Shown: in pieces, positions 37,141-48,252 of the stretch
How the letters are laid out: each line of letters begins with the position of its first letter
Numbering within the stretch: position 1 is the stretch's first letter
Source: Cloeon dipterum
Lineage: Eukaryota; Arthropoda; Insecta; Ephemeroptera; Baetidae
NCBI RefSeq assembly: GCF_949628265.1
Contig: NC_088789.1
Span: 10,346,886 to 10,410,885 of the forward strand
Length of the DNA: 64,000 nt
Direction: 5' to 3'
Program-made: the position numbers and the translations under genes
The notes under the pieces: generated by a model
The model's input: the letters and a program-made list of their open reading frames with translations, nothing else
Databases searched by the model: none
What the model was told of the DNA's origin: nothing

Positions 37141-40100
37141 ACATCTTCTTTCAAAGTTTCAATATCATGTTGTCATATAGCCAGCATCTAGAAACACGTT
37201 ATCAAAAATAAAAGAATATTCTCAAATTTCAAATGGAAAGTATCTTTGACGAAATCTTATGTCAGACAGTCGAAACATAAATTTAATCCTTCACCTGTCC
37301 GTCAGACGAGGTCCTAGTTCGAAAAGCTGGCCAGCAGAATAACATTAATCCATCAAAAGGGGATCGCACGCGCTGTTTTTACACTTGGAAACAGATCGGG
37401 TCACCGACCGGCCGGACTGGGAAAGAATAAAAAATCGTTCCAAAAAGCCGAGCAGAGAGCGAAGCAACGCGCACAAACGGCCAACTCAGGAGCCAAAGCC
37501 AAGGTCGGTGAGGCAAAAAATAAATTCGCCATCCACCTTCAGGGCCTTGCCTCTTTATACTCGCAGCGACCCCGCCCTTCGCTGATATGCGCCCAAGAGC
37601 AGATGCGTGCTCTGCAGCGGAGCCAGACTAGCGAAAATATTTTCATCTCCCGTGCGTGGGAGGTCGCGCACTGCGGAAAGCAAACGAGATTGATTGACCC
37701 TTCAGAACCTTTAAACAGGAAGCATATTTGATTTCACAGTTTGAAAGCAAACGGCTTTGATGTTGTCGCGCCATTACGGTGGTGTATGCACGCCTTTTGC
37801 GCGCTCTGTAATTGATGATAAACAAGAGACCGGCGCTCTGTGTAGCATGAAATTTTACCCGCGACGCTCTCTCACTTACAAGGCTAATTTTTCACCTGCG
37901 GAGAGACAACATACTCTCCAGTATCGTTTCAAACGCTTGCCGGCCCTTTTTTGGACTGCCTCCATCAGATTTATCTGTTGAGAGTTCCTGGTGAATCGCA
38001 TGCAACAGTTCTAGCCGCGGATTTTCTACTAGAAAACTCCTTTTCACAGAGTTATTGCGCCCATCTTCAGAATTTACAGTGTCTGCGGTAGGTGATTTGA
38101 AAAATCTGTTTTGAATTCGATAAGATCAGCAAGTAGATTTTATTGGCCGTCTTTCTTCCTGGAAACTTAGATCCAACGTGTTCTAGTAACTAAACACTGC
38201 TATGACAAATGTGATACAATGAAAGTAAACAAAGGCTTTGCTGTATATTAATGAGCCTGGCGCTGATCGTTTGGAAAAGTAGTTTCACTAAATTAAACAG
38301 CTCCGAGGATAGAATTTAATTAGTCTAAAGAGAGACTATAGAGGCTCGAATAATAATGAGAGTGCCCTTGCAGTGAATTGCCGGCGCTCTGTCAATCCAT
38401 TTCTGGTGCTTATTATCATTAAAGCGACGCGGCTGCTGGCTTACGACTGCCAAGTTTTTAGTTGAATGCACAGTGTGCAGGGCTAATTAGTGAGAAGTGT
38501 GTTTGCTCGTCACCGCTCCACTTTCATACACTCGACCAGTGGCCTTCGTCAGTAATAATCAACAAAGCGATTGAAAGGAAACTTTGTTGTTGACGTTTAA
38601 GATAAATTTAGCTAATTTAATTTTAATGATCATTTTAAATAGATGGCCTGTTCCTTGTCAAGATAAAAATAATTTCAATGTTATATTTAGATAAAAAGAG
38701 AATATAATTTGTAGAGTCACGCCTAAAATATTAGCTGTTAATTTGTTAAGATTTCATTAATTGAGCAATTTACATCTGTGGCGGTTGTTGGGCGAACCGT
38801 CGAATTTCAGGTTTCGAATCGCAGGAGGCGAGCATGTAAAATCGTAGTTGTTAGTTTTCCTTGTGTCGCGTGCCTTCCTGTTATGAATGCGCGATTTCTA
38901 CTGAGATAAATTTGCTTCATATTTGTTACACAGCTCCCTGTTTGCACAAAAAACACACGTACGCGCGAGTCTCATCTTGATTTGAAAATGTGACTCCCAC
39001 AACGATTTAAGAAGAAGCCAAAAGGAAAGAATGCGCTATTTGTGATGGTGCGTGGCACATTAATATATGTATATCAAACACTATAGAGAAAAACGTTTAA
39101 ACATTGTTTGTTAATTAATTACTTGACAATTTTATACCACGGATATGGTTAAAATACCAATAAAAGAAAATCTCCTGCCAGGGAAATGTATAACGTCGTA
39201 TTAAAATATTGGGACGTGATGTTTCCGAGCTGTTTGTGTTTTTGCCGCGATCAAGTCAATTTTAAAACCTGATTTTTATCAATGCACGATCTCAAGCACT
39301 CTGTTCAAGTCGAGAGTGCATAATCGACGAGAGCTTCTTGTTGCGAGAACGGATCGGCAATCGAGAAAGCACTGGCTGAGCAGCCAGAAATAAGTAACAT
39401 CGCCGTAGGTTACCTATATTCGATTGGATAACATTTCACGCGTACGAGCAAAAACTGGGCTTGTTGCCGAACAATGAGCTCCAATTCGCGTCTGGCTGAA
39501 GTGAAGTATTGATTTATGCTCGTTGTGACTGACAGCCTGACCAGACGCCGCCCATAAGTTGCGAATTCAACTGCAAAAAGGCAAAGTGCTTCAATTGTTC
39601 AATTACAAATTGGGATCGGGAATCTGGTTTGCCACCCGATATTTCACTGCTTTCGATCTGTGTGCTAATGTGTAGGAATGTCGCGTACCAAACTAAGAGA
39701 CATGCTCCGAGTTTTAAATGTTTATTGCTTGAGATAATGAAAAAAATAACAACTTTAAATCTGTACTGGCTTTACTGCAACAAGGTGTGTTAGCGAATCA
39801 GCCAGGAACATGAACGAAATATATAGGATGGAGAGTACAGATCTCAAGTTTTAAAGTACCTAGTATATTTTGATAAAGCTATGACTGATCTCTTAAAATT
39901 GATACAATTCGTGCGCTTTTGTTCTAATGTACAATTAGTTCTTCAATATAGAAACACCAGCCGGTAATTTTCCTCTGAAATTGCAGGACAGGTAATGCTT
40001 TAAACTTTGAACAAGAAACGATATAAAATTTGATTAAAAAAAACGTTATTTGATTCACCATTTAAACACCACAAGTCATAAGCCATAAGGCGCAGTGTCA

Positions 40101-40507
40101 TTAAAAATTATTTTTATCAAACAAATAAATTTTCTCATTTATTTGTATGCTTTTATATTTTATGATCTCGATTATTTCTTTAAATTTTTATATATACTAA
40201 TTTAAAATAAGTACCTATAAATTTGTCATCAAGCTAAGTGACAATAGTGAAAAACTTATATACAAAAATGAATTATTAAGTTTTTTACGCACCATTATTT
40301 AAATTAATCTTTCCCTGCTCTCAAGATCCGAATAAATTTATAATAAGGATAAACACCAAGAAAAGCTAATATCATAATCACTTAAGTGATTTACCAGAAT
40401 AATTTATTCACGCCTCTATGAAAAAGATTTTTTTCTATTTTGTCGTAATAGCTCAATCATAAATTTGCATAATCATGATTTATTAATCTCCATTTTTCTT
40501 TTTTCAG
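37141..40507. other. Gene-free region upstream of the AA15 gene
   Basis: No gene is supported. GC-richer patches at 37380-37680 and 39230-39640 could be regulatory; the stretch just before 40500 is very AT-rich. The segment ends in a pyrimidine tract and the AG acceptor of the AA15 first coding exon, so at least its right end is intronic. Confidence 0.4.
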
Positions 40508-40514
40508 CTCAAGC

Positions 40515-43500
40515 ATGAAAACACCGGAGTGGGGCCTGATGGCAGGCTCCCTGAAATCGATCAGCTGGCTCCTGCTAGTCCTGATGGCATTGCAGGTGAG
40601 CAATTTTTCCTCCATTCACACCTCGTTTCGAATGCAACAGGTGCAAGTGCGATAATACTCGGGCGTTGCACGCTCTTAATTAAGCGAGTTGGAATTTAGC
40701 GCCTCGGAGGCAATCAGAATTAAATAAACGCAGTCGTATGCTGGCCGCAATAAAATGCTCAAAGTTAGTGCCGCCGTTCGATTCTCGAGCGTATCTCGAA
40801 TCTCAATTATCGGCTGCACTCCTCCGCTGCACTTTTCCGACGCTTTTCGCGGCTATAAAAGTGACGCAGTTGCTGCATCCTGAATGCCAATCAACAGTTT
40901 TACGCGTTTGCGGCAAATTAACGCGCGCCGTTCCCTCACGGTAGCTGACAATGAGTCAGTGTTTGATTGATTTAGTGCAATGATATTTATTACGCCTCTA
41001 CAGACGTAACGCGTATTCCAGAGCAACTGATCAGCAGCAGGCACCCACATGCATGTCGTAAAGTTAAAACGAGCAAGATTGGTATCTAAGTGCACCTCTC
41101 CCAACAATATTTACGCACAAATTAAAATCGAAACTTGTCTTAAGATACATTTTAAGACATTTTACATTAAATATTATATTGATTATTTTTATCAATTTAA
41201 AACTCACACATTTTGCGTCAGTTATTGCTGTAGTGAGAATCTCTATGAATGTTTGCAATTACCACGAAAGGTTTTTAACTAATTTCATAATTCTAAACTA
41301 AAATCTAATCCCACGTTAACTTGGATGTTTTCACGGCTTTTGAATGATAAGAAAACGCAAGTTTTGATTTTCCTGCAATTAACTAGTTAATTCAGATATA
41401 CGTGGGAGGTTAAAAAAATAGTGCATGTTAGTGAGTAAAATTACTGCGCAAATTCTTGGCTTTAGATAGATAAAAACCATCCGTAAAATATTTAAGTTTT
41501 TTTTGCTTTGTGTTTCACTTATTTGTTGTCCAGCAGAAAAAAATATACAGCACCTGTCGACAGTCCTTTTTACCACTCAGCACTACTCTTGCTGCCGAGT
41601 TGCGATCGACGAGCATGACTTGGCTTTCGATTCATATTTTACAAGGCGGAGGACATAAACAAGAGTAGCAAAAGCTTTACACTTAAGCGCCACTGTATCT
41701 TGTCATAGATCTCGCGCGTGCAGCTGACTTACTATGCTCATTAATTTCGCTCTCGCGTATATTTCTCTTCAGCATCCCGGTGACACAATACTACCGCACC
41801 GCGATTTTTCCACTGGCTACAGTCCAGTAGAATAATTAGTGGTCGCTATCATTTTACGCCTCATGAAGCGTTAATTGATAAACACGTATTTTGTTTCGAC
41901 GGCGGGATTCGCTTTAACGTGTGTACCGCAAAATTTTCAGGAATGAAAAGTCAAACATAAAAAATACCCTCAATTATAGTCGCTGTCAAAGGAAACCGCC
42001 CGGAACGCTAGCGGCTCTAATGGAGCGTTCTGTTAACAAATAGCCCGGTTTTACATGGCAATTTTCCACCTTCTCGAGGCAATTTGTGGCCAGCAAATTG
42101 CCATGCAGGCAGGCGAGATTTCGGGGCCGCGTGACAAACCGGGCAGAGGCAAAGGCGGGCGATCGGCGAAAAATATCGCTTGATTCGTATATTGTGTGAT
42201 GAGAGATGCCGTGAAGAACCTTGAGACGAAATGTAGAAGTAGACGTTTTTATCCATCTAGCAACCACGCCCTGTTTCTCGTCATTAGCCACCGCCGCTTT
42301 TGAAAGAGAATAAAAAAAGATTACAAGGGAGAGAGAGAGAATGTTCAAACACACACATACACTTCTTGGCTCTTGCACAAATAAAGCAACGAGATCACGT
42401 ACGCACGAATTAATAATGAAGAGCTTTTGATCTGCAGGTGCCGAAACCGGTGGGAGGCCACGGCAGGATGATGGACCCACCCGCCAGGAACAGCATGTGG
42501 CGCTTTGGATTCCCCAACCCTGTCAACTACAACGACAATGAGCTCTTCTGTGGGGGTTATGCAGGTGATTTGTCTTCTTAAATATGCTAATAAGAAGGCA
42601 ATAAAGAAGCAGAAATAGACAGCAGCGATGTTTCATGTTGAAAATCTGAAAAAAGAAAAGTTATTTTGATAAGCAGTTGCGAAACATATTAAGTATTGAG
42701 ATTATAGAGTAAAGTTTAAACATTCTAAATTTAGTGAATTTAGAAAAAACAAAATTTGTGTCTCGACAGGTGGAGTTTCAAGCCGATTTCCGTACTTTAA
42801 TCTCAAAATCCAGAAATATTTTAAAGGATTGTAATTGTAATAATTATATTCTTTAACTTATTTGTTAAGAAAAATAAAGAAATACACATAGGTTAGTAGT
42901 TAAACTTAACAGTGTCTATTGAATAATTAAATTTATATGAAATCTCCCTCCCACTCCCAACAAATTGATTTTTATGTAGTTTTTTAAAGTGAAAATGGGC
43001 ACAGATCGTAAAAAAGCCTTATGCGGTCTGTAAAATTTCATTCCATCCACTAGTTAACTCATTACGCACATTCATTTTAATAATCGTCATAAATAACCTT
43101 TAGAGCCCACGCACATATTAAACATTTTCACTGTATGAAATAAACCAACAAGGACTGGAGCCACCAAAAAGTCACCTATAGCAGATTCTAAATATTTCAG
43201 TCTATTTTATTGCAGTGACTCTAACAGTTCGTGAACGTTTCAATAACTTTGACAGCATGGGTCCTCTCACTGAAGAACCATCTGTTCATTGACTCTGATG
43301 ATATCCGATACTCCAAACCATAATTCTGAGAAACATCGCCCGTATTTGATTTCAGTGCAGTGGATGCAAAACCGCGGACAGTGTGGAATCTGCGGCGACC
43401 CGTTCCACTTCCAGAGTCCAAGACCCCATGAAGCAGGTGGCCAATTCGCCAAGGGTATCATCGGGCGGCACTACAGCGTCGGACAGGTACCGTGAAACAC

Positions 43501-46500
43501 AAACACGTATATTCTTTAATTGCACCGGCCATGCTAATTTATGGTGGATGCAAATTTCCTGATGCCTAACCGCAGGCGCTCGTAAATCTGTTTCGTGATG
43601 GCCAGCGGGAGACGTTTTAATCACGGAGAATAATTAATATGCGTCAGAAAAGTGCAATTTGCGCTCAATTAGCAGTGATGGAATGGCAGCAGTATGATGC
43701 ATCGTAAATCCAGAAAGTCAAAATTGAATATTGAAAATTGAATGTCACGATGTTTTTTCCATTCAAAGCAAACTACTTTTTATGGCGTCGCGCGTGTATT
43801 GCTCAAGGGCTACACATTTCTCAAATATTTACATTTTCATCGCGTTTTATGAGCATGCAGGTCTCGCGTAAAATGTTGCAACGAAACGCAGACTCACGAG
43901 ACTGAATTTACAAGCACAAACAGCCCACGCCCAAAGCTCCATAAAAATAATGAAGTGATTACATTTGCACCGCTCTCGCCTCTGTTTTAATTCGATAACG
44001 AGCGTCTAGGCGGCAAAAAGAGGCTGCCGCCGTCAAGTGCGAGCAACCACTCCGTGACGAACCTAACGGCGCAAGAAGTGCAAAACGACCAAATTGAACT
44101 TGACAATGAGCGGAATGCGCCAAGGCTGAGCTACATCTGCACTTTCACCGCGGGAAATCACTCCATGCCCCGGGAAGGCAATAAAATTTACAAATTTCAA
44201 TTCGTCGGCAGACAAGCGAGCAGCGTGCAAGCTGCAGACTAAATTGCACTAATTTACCGGACAAATTGCTGCCGCCTCGCGTGGTGGCAAGCTTCGCAGA
44301 TCCGACGATGTATTGCATGCCTCCTCTCAACCTTGCCATACAGGAACAAGTTGAAACAGGTACAAATGAAGAGACTGTGCGCAGTGTCAAGGGACACAAT
44401 TATCAGCTCATTAATTGGAAATAAAAGTTTTTTATGACATCGACTATTTAAATCGATAAATAAACTCGAATGTTAAAGGTCAGCCTTTAAAATTGAGGCC
44501 TTAAATCAAAGAGTGACTTTTTTATTCTGTGGGTTATTGCAAGGAAAATTCCTACACGATGTCGATAATTTTTCACCTTTCTGCGTTTATTCAAATTGCT
44601 CAATTCAAATCTGCTTCATGACTGGTTGTATGCTTAAAAAATGCGAGGCTCCAAGCGGCTCTGCTGATGCATTCCCTCCCCTCGCGTTTAAAATTACGTT
44701 AATTTAGCGGACAAATTGCCTCTCGCACAATATATTATTAAGCTTTCAGCCGCACGGGCTGCATCTCAGTTGTTTTGAGAGAAAAAAAAGCGTAGAAAGA
44801 AGGGCCGCCTATATTACGTGCGATTTCGATGTTAAGTGCACTGGGAAGTAATTGCTGGCACCTTTATTTCGCTGCATTAACGCAATTTACGTGCCCACTT
44901 GCAGAGAGCGTCATTCTTTGTCTCTGAATTTATGCAAAGTGTTTGTTAACAAAAGCTGTGATTACGTTTTGATTGTGTTCCTGCAGCGCTTCTCGTTTCG
45001 ACCGGGTGTGCTGCATAAATATTAACCACCGTATTAAAATGCAATTTGACTGTCGATGTTGAGCATGCTTCTTTGTGTTCATCTATTTCGCACGGACTTA
45101 TTTTTATGGTTTCTGCTCTCAGGATATTGAGGTTGAAATCGATCTGACTGCGAACCACTGGGGCCGATTCGAGCTCAAGTTGTGCCCAGTTAACAACCTC
45201 AGACTGGAGGCCACACAGGAGTGCTTCGACAGGTTAGTCGGCTTTTCTCATTAATATTGATGATTAATTAGTCTTCTAACTGGATCTGATCTTTCGCGGA
45301 ATGGATCCCTCGCCAAACCATATTTGACTTTGCAAAAAACATGCCAAAAACGATCAAAATAAAATAAAAAATGGGAATCGGTTGGTTTGTTGTTATTAAC
45401 AAATTTATTAAAAAAATCGAATGTTAGACAAAAAAATAATTGAAAATAAACAAATTATTTTTAATAAAATTAATCCCAGATATCTCACAACATTTTGAGT
45501 GTCTAAATTGCTCATAGCCTTTCACGTAACAGCAAATTTAACAATTAAATTAACACATTAGTAACTTAAAATGCATGTACGTGATGCACACAAACAATTT
45601 TAATAAATAAATTTAACACTATTAACATGATTAAAAAAGGAAACAAAAATTCTGCCGAAATATTTTAGGTATCCTTTGTACATTGCGGGGACGAGGCAGT
45701 CTGACTTCGTGATTCCGTTCGACACGCAGAAGAAGGAGGTGTTCCGCTACAGGGTGCGTCTGCCGCCGTATGTGACGTGTTCGCAGTGCGTCATCCAGTG
45801 GACCTACTACACGGGCAACATGTGGGGCACCTGTCCCAACGGCACCGAGGCCGTGGGCTGTGGCCTGCCTGAGACCTTCCGCAACTGCGCCGACGTCACC
45901 ATCACAACCAGCACCTCCGGACTTCCACCAGCCTTCGTCGAGCAGGACAACCCCTTCCTGTTGTACTACAGGGACTACTCCAAGAAGACCACCAGGACGC
46001 ATGAAGAGTACGCTCTGGAGCCTCTTATCATCAGGTAAGAAATTAATTTGATTCAGCGAAACTTTAAGGGGTTCATAAAAGAACTAGAAGCAAAAAAGCA
46101 GCTAGCACGTAAATTATCTATTTTTTCCTTTGATTGAGTACAAAAAGTTTAATTTAAGCGACAGTTTACAGTGCTTACAGCAAATTATGGGATGGAAATT
46201 CATGAGTAAAGATTTAAAGCTATAACGGTTTGTGTATGCAACTGTCTTCGCACGAGTGTCGTGCAGGTTGCACACAATAATGGAAGTAAATAATGGCCGC
46301 GGTTCTGACTGAGAAAAATAACTTGATCTATTTGTAGGTCTCAAAGATGCAGAGCTACTAGAAGATGGTCTAGAAATATTGGAATGGACGAGTGGTGCCA
46401 GGTCAATTGTCTGCGATACCCCCCTAACTGCCCTCCTGAAATTTGCGAATGCCCGTACGTATATCTCTTAGAACAACTATTTAAAAACGCAATGTATACG

Positions 46501-46929
46501 ATATTAGAAAATTATCCTGCTAGCTATATATAACAATAATAATTTTCTTTTTGATTTTTTGATGACTTTTGTTTTAAAAATTTTTGAGGAATTAAACAAG
46601 ATTGCAATAACTTAATAATTAGCCTTTAAAATCATTGACTTTGACAACACATGCCAGTATTTTAGTCTTTTATAGAATATGGAGGCACTACTTATTTTGT
46701 ATCTGTCAGTATACAAAAAATAGACGTTTTGTATTACAAAAACTGATAATTTTTATCTTGAAACTGACAATATATGCAAGCAAAGTTAAAATAATTTGGT
46801 ATTTTTTTCAGCACGGATTGCGAAGCCATTGGTGAAATTGCTGGACGCGAAGGCGCTGATGTGTACTGCCTGGACAAGTGTCTGGTCAACACGCCTAATT
46901 GCCCAACTAAACGTTGTCGGTGCTTCTAA
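40515..46929 (+). CDS. Secreted AA15 lytic polysaccharide monooxygenase
   Basis: Seven coding exons, 40515-40595, 42438-42564, 43356-43486, 45123-45232, 45669-46034, 46338-46454 and 46812-46929, give 349 aa. AA15 enzymes are secreted copper proteins that oxidatively cut chitin or cellulose. A signal peptide (SISWLLLVLMALQ core) is followed by VPKPVGG and then HGRMMDPPARNSMWRFGF. Cleavage before His35 would expose the N-terminal His of the copper brace; His94 in SPRPHEAGGQ is the likely second ligand. Many paired cysteines (FCGG, QCGICGD, CSQCVIQW, CPNG, GCGLPETFRNCADV) fit the family fold. After the catalytic domain come two 20-residue six-Cys motifs (291-310 and 329-348). The acceptor only 7 nt before the ATG means a non-coding exon lies upstream. 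Substrate cannot be told from sequence. Confidence 0.95.
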
Positions 46930-46993
46930 GCACCCTTCGATAATATTTTGAAACATTTCACGGGGCCGCACCGGGTGATCCCAAACACTACGG

Positions 46994-46999
46994 ATTAAA
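46994..46999 (+). terminator. Possible poly(A) signal of the AA15 gene
   Basis: ATTAAA lies 65 nt after the stop. A canonical AATAAA is further on at 47560-47565. If the distal site is used, the hairpin at 47135-47247 is part of the 3' UTR; if the proximal one is used, it is not. Confidence 0.4.
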
Positions 47000-47134
47000 A
47001 TACGATAAAAATGAAATTAAAATGTGTCAAACATATCCATGATGTCACTGCATACATTGTTACCGAATTATTTGCTCATCAAAGGATCACGGCCCCAGCC
47101 ATAAAATTAACTTGAAATATAATGTGACAAAAAT

Positions 47135-47247
47135 CTCCAACGCGTCTCATATGGGAAACTCGCCTCCTGTGCCTCGGGTTTATTTGTCGAGGCTTCAGGA
47201 CGTGAATCACGCTTTTGAGGCAATTAGCTTTATGAGACGCGCTGGAG
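47135..47247. repeat. Long imperfect hairpin with nested inner stem
   Basis: CTCCAACGCGTCTCATA at 47135-47151 is matched by TATGAGACGCGCTGGAG at 47231-47247. This is a 17-bp inverted repeat with one G-T position, which pairs as G-U in RNA. Inside is a second stem, GCCTCG and CGAGGC, flanked by TCCTG and CAGGA. The 113-nt unit lies 206 nt past the AA15 stop. It could be an RNA structure, a small-RNA precursor or a miniature inverted-repeat element. No target-site duplication was recognised. Confidence 0.6.
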
Positions 47248-47565
47248 GGAAGTGAAGTGTAGCATTTAGTAACTTATTTTCTCGTGGTGCAAATGGAAAA
47301 AAATTTGTTTTAAATCTCAGCTTCAATATTTAAATTGGGAGGCACTCAAGATTCGGCGCAGATATGATTTGTACAAGCTTTCATCCTTTTCCTTCCTTAA
47401 GTTAAGTGACTCTTACTGATAATCATCCAACTGATTTTTGGTGACCGCATGGCACATATACAACTGATATTGTTTTTTAAATGTTTTTCCTGCTTTTGTA
47501 GGCACAAAACATTATAATGACCCGATCCAACTGCATTTTATATCTTCAATGTGTTAAGAAATAAA

Positions 47566-48252
47566 AATATTCTTGAGAGTAGCTACTGGATTTTATTTTG
47601 TCAAATTATGCAAAAACACCAAAGATGAAAGAATAAAATTTTTCCACAACTCATTAAAAAGACGCTCGTTGAAGGTGACTTTGAAATACATGTAACAGCA
47701 GTAGGAACTATAAATTTATACATTGTATTTTCCATTACGGATCTGTGTTTTCCCACAGTAAAATATAATGTCTAAGATGCCCTTGTTTAATTTTAATTTC
47801 ATCTCGACCAAGGACAATTGAACTTGAATTAGTTCAGTTCGCTGAAGGAAACGTAAAAATAACTTAGAATTAATAGAACAAATTCAACGGATTAGATATT
47901 GAATACCATGAAATGAAAGTTTGATGGTTAAAACCAACAATGAAAGCAAGAAACCTGTTGATCGTGCAGCAGAGTGCATTTTTATATTTCAATTCAAACT
48001 TTCAATCGCGCCCTTTCAACTGAATCGTAATACTTAATACCAAGATGTGCGGTTTCTATTGCGCTAAGTAAGACCCGCTTTGCTGTGTATTAGAGACTGC
48101 TGCGGCTTTTTCGCTTTCCCACTACTCCATTGAGAGGTGCTTCGTGATAGTGAGCTGCATCTCCGCTCGTCCTAGCATTCATTCGCGTTTCGCATTCTCT
48201 GCAGTTATCACTGCACGCTATTTTTGCCAAGACGAGAACTTAATTTTGGAGA
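47566..48252. promoter_or_regulatory. CYP301A1 promoter / 5' UTR region
   Basis: This lies between the AA15 3' end and the CYP301A1 start codon. It is AT-rich until about 48050, then GC-richer with many pyrimidines (48060-48250), typical of a 5' UTR. The sequence TGCAGTTATCACTG near 48201 may contain an initiator, but no TATA box was identified with confidence. Confidence 0.35.

Noticed and set aside
36682-37154. Two minus-strand frames of 99 and 76 codons
   Set aside because: Both lie largely in repeat copy C and show no domain.
14501-40507. tRNA, rRNA, CRISPR or intact transposon
   Set aside because: Looked for by eye on both strands; no paired tRNA boxes, spaced repeat array or transposase motif was found, though a covariance-model search could not be run.
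41986-42480. Minus-strand frame of 164 codons
   Set aside because: It runs through AA15 intron 1 and antisense to exon 2; no domain is recognised.
45631-46002. Minus-strand frame of 123 codons
   Set aside because: Antisense shadow of the largest AA15 exon, whose GC-rich codons keep the other strand open.
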